A stretch of DNA of 64,000 nucleotides from Deinococcales bacterium (lineage in GTDB: Bacteria > Deinococcota > Deinococci > Deinococcales > JAAFIG01). Shown here in pieces: positions 17,977 to 26,983 of the stretch; positions within the stretch are counted from its first letter, which is position 1; every line of letters starts with the position of its first letter. The stretch is taken from positions 20,047 to 84,046 of the forward strand of contig JAAFIG010000016.1 in NCBI GenBank assembly GCA_013298595.1, read 5' to 3'. The translations under genes were made by a program, and so were the position numbers. Below the pieces are notes generated by a model. It did not search any database and was not told the DNA's origin. It worked only from the letters and a program-made list of their open reading frames with translations.

Positions 17977-18912
17977 ATGAAAAAAAATATTCAATTAGCC
18001 AATGCACCCTGTTCTTGGGGAACAATCGAGGGGTGGGGGCAAAGTATCTCGTATTCGCAAATGCTGGATGAATTGGTTGCCACTGGGTACACAGGTACAG
18101 AACTTGGTGATTATGGTTTTATGCCCACCGATTCTGCCGCGTTGCGCAAGGCGTTAATCTCGAGAAACTTAACCATGCTGGGTGCTTACGAAGGTGTGTA
18201 CTTTCGTGACTCGAGTTGTCATGCACTTGGTTTGGAAAAAATTTTACGCAACGCCAAATTGCTTAAAAGCGTGGCTGATATTGGTGATGCGAATACCCAA
18301 CCATTTGTGGTCATTGCTGATGAGCATAGCCGTGATGCACCGCGTTTTGAACGGGCTGGTCGGATTAGTAAGGATTTAAGTTTATCGGCGGCTGATTGGA
18401 CAATTTTTGCTCGAGGGGTGGATCAGGCGGCGAAAGCGGTACATGATGAAACTGGTTTACGCAGTGTGTTCCATCATCATTGTGGTGGGTATGTCGAAGC
18501 CCCTTGGGAAATCGAGGAATTGCTGGCTCGTACCGACTCGAGGTATTTGGGTTTGGTCTTTGACACTGGGCATTTTTTGTATGGCACTGGCATGAACGAT
18601 GGCGATTTGGTTTTGGCTGCACTCGAGAATTTTCAGAGCCGCTTGTGGTATGTGCATTTTAAGGATTGCAGTCCAACGGTTGCCACTCATGCTCGAGCGC
18701 AGGGTTTGAATTACAAAGAGGCAATTGGACAAGGCGTGTTTTGCGAACTTGGTCAGGGTAGCGTGGATTTTGCCGCTGTGACCAACAAACTCGAGCAATT
18801 GAATTACTCAGGTTGGATTTGTGTTGAACAAGATGTGCTGCCCGGTATGGGCGAACCGAAAGTCAGTGCTAAAAATAACCGAGATCATTTGGCGAAAGTA
18901 GCGGGAATATGA
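17977..18912 (+). CDS. iolE: inosose dehydratase
   Basis: 311 residues of the sugar-isomerase-like TIM-barrel family. The N terminus NAPCSWGTIEGWG is characteristic of IolE, which dehydrates scyllo-inosose to the diketone used by IolD. Metal-site segments are visible: FHHHCGGYVEAPWEIE, VFDTGHFLYG, YVHFKDCSP and WICVEQDV. The ATG follows TTTGAGGTGTT, giving a GAGG Shine-Dalgarno. iolC begins 15 nt after the stop. Confidence 0.9.
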   Translation: MKKNIQLANAPCSWGTIEGWGQSISYSQMLDELVATGYTGTELGDYGFMPTDSAALRKALISRNLTMLGAYEGVYFRDSSCHALGLEKILRNAKLLKSVADIGDANTQPFVVIADEHSRDAPRFERAGRISKDLSLSAADWTIFARGVDQAAKAVHDETGLRSVFHHHCGGYVEAPWEIEELLARTDSRYLGLVFDTGHFLYGTGMNDGDLVLAALENFQSRLWYVHFKDCSPTVATHARAQGLNYKEAIGQGVFCELGQGSVDFAAVTNKLEQLNYSGWICVEQDVLPGMGEPKVSAKNNRDHLAKVAGI

Positions 18913-18927
18913 AACTCGAGGTGCAAG

Positions 18928-19929
18928 ATGTTTGATTTGATTACCATGGGGCGTTCATCGTTGGATTTATATTCAAACGATGTCGGTGCAGCCTTTACCG
19001 AAATCAATTCCTTTGGCGCTTCAATTGGTGGTAGCCCGCTGAACATCGCTGTTGGCTCGAGTCGATTGGGTTTAAAAGTTGCTTTACTGACCGCTGTTGG
19101 TGCCGATAAAGTTGGCGAGTTTATTGTTGAGCGCTTAAAAAAAGAAAAAGTCGAAACCAAATTTATTCCTGTTGTTCGCTCGAGCAAAAGCAGTGCTGTG
19201 GTGGTTGGTATCGAACCACCTGATCGTTTCCCGTTAACGTTTTACCGCGATAACGCTGCCGACATTCAACTTGGCATTGATGATGTGTTGCGTTTGCCTT
19301 TAACTGAAACTCGAGCTGTGCAATTATCTGGGGCTGCTCTTGCCAAAGAACCCAGCCGAAGTGCGGTATTTTTTCTTGCCGAGCAAGCCAAGGCGCACGG
19401 TTTAACCATTTTTCTTGATCTTGATTTTCGTGCCGATCAATGGCACGACCCTCGAGCCTACGGTGTGCAAATTCGTGCATTGCTACCACTGGTAGATGTT
19501 GCCCTTGGCACCGAAGAAGAAATTAATGCTGTTATGCTGAGTCGTATTGAAGATTTGCAAATCCACAATTCACAAATCACTGCCCCAGAAATTCAAGGTG
19601 ATCTCGAGCAAAACATTCAAACCGTTCTTGGCAAAGGTTTAGAAGCTCTGATTGTTAAACGAGGTGCTCGAGGTTCAGATGCGTACCTCAAAAGCGGTGA
19701 GATCATTTCAGCTAAAGGTTTTAAAGTCGAAGTGGTCAGTGTGCTCGGCGCTGGTGATGCCTTTGCTGCTGGTTTTATTTACGGAAGGTTACAGAACTGG
19801 GATTGGTACAAAAGTTGTCGCATGGGCAACGCCTGCGGAGCCATTGTTGTTACCAGAATAGGTTGCGGAGAATTCACTGCCTACCTCCCTGAAGCCCTCG
19901 AGTTCATCGAATCCCAAGGCGGTTTTTAA
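18928..19929 (+). CDS. iolC: 5-dehydro-2-deoxygluconokinase
   Basis: 333 residues of the PfkB sugar-kinase family. GASIGGSPLNIAVGSSRLG is the N-terminal PfkB signature and LGAGDAFAAGF the C-terminal one with the catalytic Asp. In the iol pathway it phosphorylates 5-dehydro-2-deoxygluconate before aldol cleavage. GAGGTGCAAG precedes the ATG. The IolJ-type aldolase that would follow is not in the window. Confidence 0.88.
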   Translation: MFDLITMGRSSLDLYSNDVGAAFTEINSFGASIGGSPLNIAVGSSRLGLKVALLTAVGADKVGEFIVERLKKEKVETKFIPVVRSSKSSAVVVGIEPPDRFPLTFYRDNAADIQLGIDDVLRLPLTETRAVQLSGAALAKEPSRSAVFFLAEQAKAHGLTIFLDLDFRADQWHDPRAYGVQIRALLPLVDVALGTEEEINAVMLSRIEDLQIHNSQITAPEIQGDLEQNIQTVLGKGLEALIVKRGARGSDAYLKSGEIISAKGFKVEVVSVLGAGDAFAAGFIYGRLQNWDWYKSCRMGNACGAIVVTRIGCGEFTAYLPEALEFIESQGGF

Positions 19930-19962
19930 AAACAGATGAAGGTTGAAGGTCAAAAGTAAAAC

Positions 19963-19990
19963 CGTAGCGAGGCGTGCATCGCTCTCGCTC
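19963..19990. repeat. degenerate REP-like palindrome between iolC and iolB
   Basis: CGTAGCGAGGCGTGCATCGC matches the 15811 palindrome with several substitutions. It lies just before the iolB Shine-Dalgarno. Confidence 0.45.
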
Positions 19991-20023
19991 AGAAACGAAA
20001 AGCGAATACCCCTAGGAGTCGAT

Positions 20024-20854
20024 ATGAATTCCCCGAATCAGTTCAAACCCGTTAATGGTGTTCTCGAGGTTACGCCGCAGAGTATTGGTTGGCAGTTTTT
20101 GTCTTTTAAGACTGTTTTACTTTCTACTGGGCAGCGTTTTTCTGGGCAGACAGGTGGCGAGGAAGCAGCGCTGGTGCCAATTTCTGGGTCGCTCGAGGTG
20201 CATGTGGCTGGTCAGATTGTGGCATTGCAACGCTCGAGTGTATTTGAAGAATTGCCACATGTGGTTTATATGCCGCCTAAAACAGCTTTCGAGGTGGTGG
20301 CTCGAGCAGATTGCCACTTTGCGCTTGGCAGTGCACCTGCAGAGGGTCTGTATCCTGTTCGGGTATTTGAACCTGTAGAAATGAAAGTTGAAGTGCGTGG
20401 TGGGGCGAATGCAACGCGTCAAGTCAATCATATTCTTGGTCCTGATTTACCTGCCGAGCGCTTAGTGCTGTTCGAGGTCTATACACCTTCTGGGTTTTGG
20501 TCTGGTATTCCGCCACATCGTCATGATGGTTTACGCGGCTCGAGATATGTAGAAGAAACGTATTATTATCGTATCTCGCCACCTGATATTGGTTGGGCTG
20601 TGCATCGCAATTACAGCCCCGAGCATGGTTTAGATGAATTGCTACTGATTAAAGATGGCGATTTAGTGATTACACCGGCTGGTTTTCATCCTGTTTCTGC
20701 GCCGCCGGGTTCTAATGTCTATTTTCTTAATTTCTTAGCTGGCGAACCAACCCTCGAGGAAAGAGCAGTTGCACCTGTGGATGATGCTAATTGGGCTTGG
20801 TTACGGGATGATTGGGCTGGGAAGCCATTAAAAATTCCGTTTGGTCAAAAGTAA
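20024..20854 (+). CDS. iolB: 5-deoxy-glucuronate isomerase
   Basis: About 276 residues, a bicupin metal isomerase converting 5-deoxy-glucuronate to 5-dehydro-2-deoxygluconate. Metal ligands are evident in IPPHRHDGL and YVEETYYYRISP, and ITPAGFHPVSAPPG gives the last His. ATG 20024 (MNSPNQ) has AGGAG 7 nt upstream, which rules out a longer open frame starting before it. It is the last gene of the cluster. iolA, an aldolase, a transporter and a regulator are all missing from this locus. Confidence 0.9.
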   Translation: MNSPNQFKPVNGVLEVTPQSIGWQFLSFKTVLLSTGQRFSGQTGGEEAALVPISGSLEVHVAGQIVALQRSSVFEELPHVVYMPPKTAFEVVARADCHFALGSAPAEGLYPVRVFEPVEMKVEVRGGANATRQVNHILGPDLPAERLVLFEVYTPSGFWSGIPPHRHDGLRGSRYVEETYYYRISPPDIGWAVHRNYSPEHGLDELLLIKDGDLVITPAGFHPVSAPPGSNVYFLNFLAGEPTLEERAVAPVDDANWAWLRDDWAGKPLKIPFGQK

Positions 20855-20868
20855 CTGGCTCGAGTGTG

Positions 20869-21912
20869 TTAAACACCTGTTAAAATTTGCTCAAGGGGTT
20901 GCTCGAGTTGCCGTACTATATGAGTAGCAGCTGCCCAGCCGCTTTCAAAAGCCGTTTCGATGCGAGCATTACCATTTGGGGCGCACCAATCGCCGCAAAA
21001 AACCAGATTTTCTTGGGCTAAGTACGGCGCAGCATGTGGTTGGATTGCTTGGGCGTAACGCCAGCGATGTACCAAAATTTCTTGTGGCTCAATCCAGTCG
21101 CCTAGCACTTCTCTAGCCGCAGCTAACATTGGTTCGGCAATGGTGCTGGCATTGCTCTCGAGTTGGGCTGTACTCCAAGCTGCATTGGCGTGCAAAACAA
21201 GCGTGGCTGGCATGGCTCGTTTACTTTGTTCAAAACTAGCCCATGACAACACGGGATGGTCGAGTCTCATGGCACTCCAAGGCAATTCTGGCATAGAGGC
21301 TAAAGAGACCATCAATGCCCAGCATGGTGCAAATTTGACTCGCTCGAGGGCAAGGTATGTGCTTGGCTCGAGGGTAGAACGGGTTAAAGCCAAGGCTTGC
21401 GGGGCTGGTGCATTGACCAGTACAGCTCTAGCTGTGTGGATGTCACCATTCTCGAGTACGGCGCGGTAACCAAAGTTATTATGCCAAACGGCGCTGACCA
21501 GTGCATTTTGGATAATCTCGAGTGGTTCTTCGTTACTAAAACCATCTCGCAAGGCTTTGCCAAGGGTGTTCATACCGTGGGTTGCGATGTATCGTGGGTA
21601 TCCGTCAGGGCTATTTTCGATATGTCCTGCATTCCAATTTGGTAAACCGTATTGCCAAACCTTAACGATGCCATTGGTTTCAAGTTTTTGCATCAAACGG
21701 TGCATTGCATCTGATCGAACAGTAAAGTATGGCGCACCAAAATCCACAATAGCTCCTGAAGCCAAGCGTTTGGTGGCAGCACGACCCGAAACACCATTGG
21801 ATTTCTCGAGAATACGCACCGAAAAGCCCGCTCGGACAAGTTCTCGAGCGGCTGCCAGACCAGCGAGTCCGGCTCCAATAATCAGTACATCTGTTGCTCG
21901 AGAGGTTTCCAC
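20869..21912 (-). CDS. renalase-like FAD-dependent amine oxidoreductase
   Basis: About 347 residues. The dinucleotide-binding fold VLIIGAGLAGLAAARE with ILEKSN at the end of the second strand is near the N terminus. GAIVDFGAPYFTVRS and the C-terminal NLVFCGDWCAPNGNARIETAFESGWAAA (FAD pyrophosphate site) match the renalase/NAD(P)-binding oxidoreductase family. The substrate is unknown; small nicotinamide isomers or amines are possible from the family. The start is uncertain between GTG 21912 and GTG 21951. It is convergent with iolB and divergent from irrE. Confidence 0.7.
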   Translation of the reverse strand: METSRATDVLIIGAGLAGLAAARELVRAGFSVRILEKSNGVSGRAATKRLASGAIVDFGAPYFTVRSDAMHRLMQKLETNGIVKVWQYGLPNWNAGHIENSPDGYPRYIATHGMNTLGKALRDGFSNEEPLEIIQNALVSAVWHNNFGYRAVLENGDIHTARAVLVNAPAPQALALTRSTLEPSTYLALERVKFAPCWALMVSLASMPELPWSAMRLDHPVLSWASFEQSKRAMPATLVLHANAAWSTAQLESNASTIAEPMLAAAREVLGDWIEPQEILVHRWRYAQAIQPHAAPYLAQENLVFCGDWCAPNGNARIETAFESGWAAATHIVRQLEQPLEQILTGV

Positions 21913-22078
21913 AACGCGTATTGTGACAGGTTTTATCAAGTTGCACCGCACTGTACGATGCAGTTTTATTGCGTGCAGAAGCGATTTTGGAAACGTTTCC
22001 GCCGATTATTGCTTATTCAGATTTACAAGTTTACAACCCAAAATACGGCTCATTACGCACCTGACCGCAAGCACAAGG

Positions 22079-22084
22079 TAGACT
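22079..22084 (+). promoter_or_regulatory. -10 box TAGACT before irrE
   Basis: TAGACT lies 8 nt before ATG 22093 and no Shine-Dalgarno is seen, which fits a leaderless mRNA. Confidence 0.5.
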
Positions 22085-22092
22085 AGACGACC

Positions 22093-22908
22093 ATGTTACA
22101 CAGCGACCATAAACAAATTGTTAAAAAATTAGCTCAGGATTTCTTCTCGCTCTACCAAGCCCGAGAACCACTCGAGTTAGCTGATGCCATTGGTGTGCGT
22201 CTCGAGTACGGCGATTTAGGCGATAAAGACGGCGCTTACGACCCTGAACGCAATGTGATTTTCTTATCTAAAAAATCCACACCCGAACGTCAGCGTTTTA
22301 CGATGGCTCACGAAGTTACCCATTTTTTAATCCTTGCCGAAGATGATTTCTTATCCGACTTACACGACGCATACGAAGGTGACACACTCGAAGAAAACAT
22401 CGAAATTCTTTGCAATATTGGTGCGAGTGCTTTGCTTGTACCCGAAGATGAACTCGAGAAATTATTGCGCCGTTACGGGCAAAGTGCTCGTGCCATACCA
22501 AAAATTACCCAGACCTTTGGTATCTCAAGACCTGCTGCTTGTGTCGTACTGGCAGAGCGCATCACAGACGCAGCCGTGATTGCTGTGTTGCGTGCCAAAG
22601 GCAAACATGCCACTCGTCGTGACACTTTGCACGATGGCGAAACACCCGCACGTAGTCTCGAGGTGAGTTTTGCAGCGAAAACTGACACCCTGAAATACAG
22701 TTTAGCCAACAACACCATCATCCCAGCCGACCACCCAGCGTATATTGCCCTCGAGACAGGTTTACCGATCGAAGAGGACAGTTTTTTACCATTTAAAAGC
22801 GGTAAGAAAATGCCAGCTTTAGTAGATGCTCACCCTGATGGCAGCGTAGTCTATGTAATTTTCACAACAGCTGCCAGCAAAGATGAAAAAGAAGAAGGCA
22901 TCATTTAA
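22093..22908 (+). CDS. irrE: IrrE/PprI-type metallopeptidase (radiation response)
   Basis: 271 residues with the domain order of Deinococcus IrrE/PprI. Residues 1-130 are a COG2856 zinc peptidase with MAHEVTHFLI (HExxH) and a third ligand in EENIEILCN. A helix-turn-helix-like stretch follows (PKITQTFGISRPAACVVLAE), then a C-terminal GAF-like sensor domain. In Deinococcus this enzyme cleaves the repressor DdrO after DNA damage and induces repair genes. The protein is shorter than D. radiodurans IrrE (about 330), mainly at the ends. No ddrO-like gene is in the window. This is the best taxonomic marker present. Confidence 0.82.
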   Translation: MLHSDHKQIVKKLAQDFFSLYQAREPLELADAIGVRLEYGDLGDKDGAYDPERNVIFLSKKSTPERQRFTMAHEVTHFLILAEDDFLSDLHDAYEGDTLEENIEILCNIGASALLVPEDELEKLLRRYGQSARAIPKITQTFGISRPAACVVLAERITDAAVIAVLRAKGKHATRRDTLHDGETPARSLEVSFAAKTDTLKYSLANNTIIPADHPAYIALETGLPIEEDSFLPFKSGKKMPALVDAHPDGSVVYVIFTTAASKDEKEEGII

Positions 22909-23810
22909 TTTTTCTGATTGCGTTGCAAGATTTGACTGAGGAAAACACCAATCATGGTCAGCACCACAATAATAGTCGATAAGGCATTGATATCTGGGGT
23001 GATACCGCGCTTAACCGAAGCATAAATCAGAATTGGTAGCGTTTGTGATTCTGGACCAGATGTAAAAAAAGAAATCACAAAATCATCTATTGAAAGTGTG
23101 AAAGCCAGCAATGCTCCTGCCATCACACCAGGCAAAGCCAATGGGAAAACTACATGCTGCACAGTCTCGAGTGGCGAAGCATACAAATCTCGGGCAGCTT
23201 CTTCGAGTGCAGGGTCGAGGGTTGCTAAACGGCTACGCACCACAATTGCCACAAAAGCAATTTGAAAGGTCACATGGGCTATCACCATAGCAGGCATTCC
23301 AGGTTCAAAAAAAGGTAAGAAATTGCGTACCACTTGGTACAACAACAATAAACTAATCGCCATGACAATATCGGGAGTAACCACTGGGATATACATCAGC
23401 CAAGCCGTTAATCTCGAGCCAGGAAAGCGATAGCGATGCAAACCATACCCAAGTAACGCCCCAATAATTGTTGAAATAATTGTACTAATAATTGCCAGTA
23501 TTAAAGTATTCTGTGTAGCTGATAATAACTGTGCGCCTTCAAGCCCACCGACCACCGATTCATCACCAAAAATTTTGGCATACCATTTGGTGGTAAAACC
23601 TACCCACTCAAGCTTAAATCTCGAGTTATTAAAACTCATGATTGCCACCACAAGAATTGGGGCATATAAAAAAGCAAATGCCAAAAAACTGGTGAACGAT
23701 AAGCCCACACTGGCTTTACGCACTTGCGAACGACGCATGGCAAAAAACCAAACAGCAAAAAGCAAAGCTGTAACCAGTAAAAAACCAATCCAGAAAGTCG
23801 CTAAGCCCAT
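22905..23810 (-). CDS. potC: spermidine/putrescine-type ABC transporter permease PotC
   Basis: About 301 residues with six or more membrane spans. The cytoplasmic EAA loop is EEAARDLYASPLETVQHVVFPLALPGVMAGALL, which binds the ATPase. FTLSIDDFVISFFTSG is typical of PotC. ATG 23810 has GAGG upstream; GTG 23816 is an alternative. It is third in potA-potB-potC, 52 nt after potB, and its stop overlaps that of irrE on the other strand. The binding protein PotD is not adjacent. Confidence 0.82.
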   Translation of the reverse strand: MGLATFWIGFLLVTALLFAVWFFAMRRSQVRKASVGLSFTSFLAFAFLYAPILVVAIMSFNNSRFKLEWVGFTTKWYAKIFGDESVVGGLEGAQLLSATQNTLILAIISTIISTIIGALLGYGLHRYRFPGSRLTAWLMYIPVVTPDIVMAISLLLLYQVVRNFLPFFEPGMPAMVIAHVTFQIAFVAIVVRSRLATLDPALEEAARDLYASPLETVQHVVFPLALPGVMAGALLAFTLSIDDFVISFFTSGPESQTLPILIYASVKRGITPDINALSTIIVVLTMIGVFLSQILQRNQKN

Positions 23811-23862
23811 AAGCACCTCGAGGAAGGACGAAGGAAAAAAGAAGCAAGTTGATGTACAGTAC

Positions 23863-24792
23863 TCATAGTAAATCCCTCATACCTTTCTCGCCAACTCGGC
23901 GGGCATACAACCATAAGACCAACAAGGTTAAACCCATGACTAAAAAGCTAATGGCTGCACCAAAAGGGTAATCTCGAGAGGCACCAAATTGTTGAGCGAT
24001 ACTATTGCCAATTAAAGCAACTTTGGCACCACCTAGTAAATCAGGAATCACAAACATACCAAGCGCAGGGATAGCCGTTAAAATAATACCAGCTGTTAAA
24101 CCAGGTAAAGTTTGTGGTACCAGCACACGAATAAAAGCTTGGGTTTTAGTAGCATATAAATCCTGAGCTGCCTCGAGTTGCGACCAATCAATCCGTTCGA
24201 CAGCACTATACAGTGGCAGCACAATGAATGGTAAGAAAACATTGACCATACCAACATAAACAGCAAAATCTGAAGGATACAAACCCTCATTTGGTTGCAC
24301 AATACCCATACTGGCAGCCAACTGTGTAATCGGACTCGAGGGATTAAACATAATCATCCAAGCATAAGTGCGAATCACCAAGTTAACCCAACTTGGCACA
24401 ATCACAAAAATCATTAACCGATCACGCACTCGAGGTTCGTGACCAGCAATAAAAAAAGCCAATGGATAAGCAATAATCACACATAACAACGTGGTCACCA
24501 ACGAAACCAAGATGGTACGCCCAACAATAAAAAGATAGGCTGCATCGTACCCAAGCACATCCCAACCAGCGAAACGCACATAATTATCAGCTGTGAACGG
24601 CGCAGCAGCATTGCCTAGTTCGTCTCGAGATAAGAAACTATAACCAAACAAAATCAGCATTGGTAAAACCAAAAATAAAGCAATCCAAACAATCCCAGGT
24701 CCTGCCGTCACAGCAGCTCGAGACAACAATTGTATTGGTGTTAGTAACTCGCCACCTGCTGCCTCGAGTTTCGGTTTTTTAATTTTGGTCAT
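23863..24792 (-). CDS. potB: spermidine/putrescine-type ABC transporter permease PotB
   Basis: 309 residues. A hydrophobic N-terminal span follows a polar head. The EAA loop is QLEAAQDLYATKTQAFIRVLVPQTLPGLTAGIIL, and GMFVIPDLLGGAKVALIGN is the usual PotB signature. Its ATG shares one base with the potA stop (TGATG), so translation is coupled. It forms the transmembrane channel with PotC for polyamine import, energised by PotA. Confidence 0.82.
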   Translation of the reverse strand: MTKIKKPKLEAAGGELLTPIQLLSRAAVTAGPGIVWIALFLVLPMLILFGYSFLSRDELGNAAAPFTADNYVRFAGWDVLGYDAAYLFIVGRTILVSLVTTLLCVIIAYPLAFFIAGHEPRVRDRLMIFVIVPSWVNLVIRTYAWMIMFNPSSPITQLAASMGIVQPNEGLYPSDFAVYVGMVNVFLPFIVLPLYSAVERIDWSQLEAAQDLYATKTQAFIRVLVPQTLPGLTAGIILTAIPALGMFVIPDLLGGAKVALIGNSIAQQFGASRDYPFGAAISFLVMGLTLLVLWLYARRVGEKGMRDLL

Positions 24793-25928
24793 CAGTGCAC
24801 CTCCCCAATCTGATCTAAACGCGTACTACCTGCTAAAACAACAATCAAATTGGCTGGTAAATGCGCGAATAATTCGTCTTCAATAGCAAAATCAGAATCT
24901 TGCACTCCACCATTCATGGTGTTTACCTCGAGTTCAAGTTGACTATTGGTACGAACTCGGTACGCACCCGTTGCACCTTGGTAAATATCGTCTGTCACAG
25001 AAACAGCTACTGTGTTCTGCTGCGATAACTGGGTTCTGGACAACTGAATTTTCTCTGGGCGAATGGACAACAAAACATCTTGACCAATCGCTGGTAAAAA
25101 ATCATTAACCATTAACTCGCCAAGTTGCGTTTTGACTCGAGCCTCACCACACACTGTTCCTTCAAGCAAATTACTCGAGCCTAGGAATTTTGCCACAAAA
25201 GCATTGGCTGGGCGTTCATACATTTCTTGTACACCACCAAGTTGCTCGATGACACCTTTATTCATCACTGCCATGCGATCAGACATAGTGAGTGCCTCCT
25301 CTTGATCGTGAGTCACAAAGATAAAGGTTAAACCCAGCCGAGCTTGTAAACGCATTAACTCGACTTGCAAATTGACCCGCAACTTTCTGTCTAATGCCGA
25401 AAGTGGTTCATCTAATAACAACACTTGTGGCTCATTAACTATTGCCCTTGCCAACGCCACCCGCTGCCGCTGCCCACCCGATAATTGGGCTGGACGACGC
25501 TCAGCAAACGCCGAAATTTCTACCATCTCGAGCGCATTTTGCACTTTTGTTTTCACTTCTGCACTCGGCACTTTCCGCATCCGCAAACCAAATGCCACAT
25601 TATCCGCCACTGTCATATGCGGAAACAAGGCATAATTCTGAAAAACTGTATTGACACTGCGCTGATTTGGCGGCAACGGTGCAACATCCTGCCCACGCAG
25701 CAACACCGCACCCGAATCGGCAAATTCAAAACCTGCCAAAATCCGTAGCAAAGTAGTTTTACCGCACCCCGATGGACCCAGCAAACTAAAAAACTCACCA
25801 CGCCGAATCTCGAGATTAATACCTTTTAGAACCTCAACATCACCAAAAGCCTTACGAATATCTTTGAAATGCACATCAACGCTTTCCTCGAGAACCCGTT
25901 TGCGCCGCTGACCAATGTTTAAGTCCAT
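24792..25928 (-). CDS. potA: polyamine ABC transporter ATP-binding protein PotA
   Basis: 378 residues. Walker A GPSGCGKTT, Q-loop QNYALFPHMTV, signature LSGGQRQRVALARA, Walker B LLLDEPLSALD and the H-loop FVTHDQEEAL are intact. A TOBE-type domain occupies the last 130 residues and contains LLSIRPEKIQL. ATG 25928 is preceded by TATGAT at a 5-nt spacing, so it heads the potABC transcript, probably leaderless. The substrate is inferred from the PotB/PotC permeases. Confidence 0.85.
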   Translation of the reverse strand: MDLNIGQRRKRVLEESVDVHFKDIRKAFGDVEVLKGINLEIRRGEFFSLLGPSGCGKTTLLRILAGFEFADSGAVLLRGQDVAPLPPNQRSVNTVFQNYALFPHMTVADNVAFGLRMRKVPSAEVKTKVQNALEMVEISAFAERRPAQLSGGQRQRVALARAIVNEPQVLLLDEPLSALDRKLRVNLQVELMRLQARLGLTFIFVTHDQEEALTMSDRMAVMNKGVIEQLGGVQEMYERPANAFVAKFLGSSNLLEGTVCGEARVKTQLGELMVNDFLPAIGQDVLLSIRPEKIQLSRTQLSQQNTVAVSVTDDIYQGATGAYRVRTNSQLELEVNTMNGGVQDSDFAIEDELFAHLPANLIVVLAGSTRLDQIGEVH

Positions 25929-25933
25929 GTACC

Positions 25934-25939
25934 ATCATA
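25934..25939 (-). promoter_or_regulatory. -10 box TATGAT before potA
   Basis: TATGAT on the minus strand ends 5 nt before ATG 25928, the closest spacing of the leaderless-type boxes in this window. Confidence 0.4.
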
Positions 25940-25967
25940 CATGAGGTGAAAGCTTGAATGGCAACCC

Positions 25968-26020
25968 AAAAGGCTCGAGGTATATAAAGGTAAACTATCA
26001 AGAGTTGACTCGAGCCTTTT
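25968..26020. repeat. 12-bp inverted repeat upstream of potA
   Basis: AAAAGGCTCGAG (25968-25979) and CTCGAGCCTTTT (26009-26020) are perfect inverted copies 29 nt apart, each including the genome-wide CTCGAG word. They lie between the potA promoter and the plus-strand gene at 26109. The repeat could be an operator or a hairpin; function is not shown. Confidence 0.5.
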
Positions 26021-26108
26021 CTATCCAGTTCTTGAAATGTTAGTTTAGGGCAATTCGGTCAAGTATGAACCAGCTTTTATCTATGTCAAAACCCGAGAAT
26101 GTTACTCA

Positions 26109-26621
26109 ATGAGATGGACTGATTTTGGTATTCAAAATCAGTTATTCGACTTGTCACATCTTGACCAGTTTGATCATGTGTATTTGCTTTCTGACGGCAG
26201 TTCCCATTGTGTCACTATTCGCTTTTCACATCATTGTTTCACTGATCATCCAAGTCCAACGGATGACCCTGATTCATCGTTTGTGATTGGTAAAGACCGC
26301 CGAACCTTTGATGTCCAGCGCTGGCAACTTTCCCAACGTTTACCCCAGATTATTAAAACCCTCGAGACACGCTATATCTCACACACTGACCACCAAAGTT
26401 TTTTCACGGTTGAATTGGTCAATGAGCGGGGGCAGCCACAAGACTATGAGGTGTATTTTGAAGTTACCAAGGATACCAAAACCAAGCGTTTGTACCTGAC
26501 TGTCAAAAGTGCTTATTCTCGAGACCCTAACCGAAACACACAGCGTCCCAAGTCTCGCAAAATTCGTTTGCTTGTAATTCTGCGAAACGCACAGCAAAAC
26601 AAACCGATTCGCAGGCAATAG
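26109..26621 (+). CDS. conserved hypothetical protein, 170 residues
   Basis: A soluble protein with no signal or membrane segment. The N-terminal part has LLSDGSSHCVTIRFSHHCFTDH, dense in His and Cys, and the middle has FTVELVNERGQPQDYEVYFEV. The end has LYLTVKSAYSRDPN followed by a basic tail (RPKSRKIR, NKPIRRQ). I do not recognise a named family. The His/Cys cluster might bind metal or form a nuclease-like centre, which is only a suggestion. A strong terminator follows directly, so it is its own transcription unit. CTCGAG is sparse here. Confidence 0.6.
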   Translation: MRWTDFGIQNQLFDLSHLDQFDHVYLLSDGSSHCVTIRFSHHCFTDHPSPTDDPDSSFVIGKDRRTFDVQRWQLSQRLPQIIKTLETRYISHTDHQSFFTVELVNERGQPQDYEVYFEVTKDTKTKRLYLTVKSAYSRDPNRNTQRPKSRKIRLLVILRNAQQNKPIRRQ

Positions 26622-26645
26622 AAAAGCCCGCCGAAACGGGCTTTT
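26622..26645. terminator. intrinsic terminator, bidirectional in form
   Basis: AAAAGCCCG and CGGGCTTTT enclose the loop CCGAAA, with A and T runs on both sides. It ends the 26109-26621 gene. Confidence 0.8.
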
Positions 26646-26971
26646 ACCTTCCCTTGTGTCTTGGGATATGACCAGACCAGCTGGAAACCTTTGCAGGCGC
26701 ACACTAGAACATTCGCAGAACGAACCAGGGGTTACATCCTAGCTTCGCCATATTATCATAAATAATAGTTGACAAAATTAGATAATACTGGGTCACTAAA
26801 AGTTGTACACGTATGTGAGTGAAAGTAAGCGTTTTGCGTTAGGAAGCATCAAAGTGGTCATACTTCCCTGTTGCTAACTTTTGCTTTTAGCAAACTGTTT
26901 TTCGATATCTAAAATTTTGCTCTGAATCCAATGTATGTTTTGCACTTCAAAAACCGTCAACACGCTCTATA
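26646..26971. other. 326-bp intergenic region without a gene
   Basis: No open frame of note. The stretch 26730-26790 is A+T-rich with promoter-like fragments on both strands. A small hairpin, TTGCTAA with TTAGCAA followed by ACTGTTTTT, is at 26872-26903. A short RNA on the minus strand ending at the 26622-26645 hairpin is possible, but I cannot name one. Confidence 0.4.
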
Positions 26972-26983
26972 TTGTTTTCACTC

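Noticed and set aside
26640-26760. A minus-strand small RNA (SRP, 6S, tmRNA or riboswitch)
   Set aside because: No conserved core of these RNAs could be found, and the hairpin at 26622 is explained as the terminator of the plus-strand gene.
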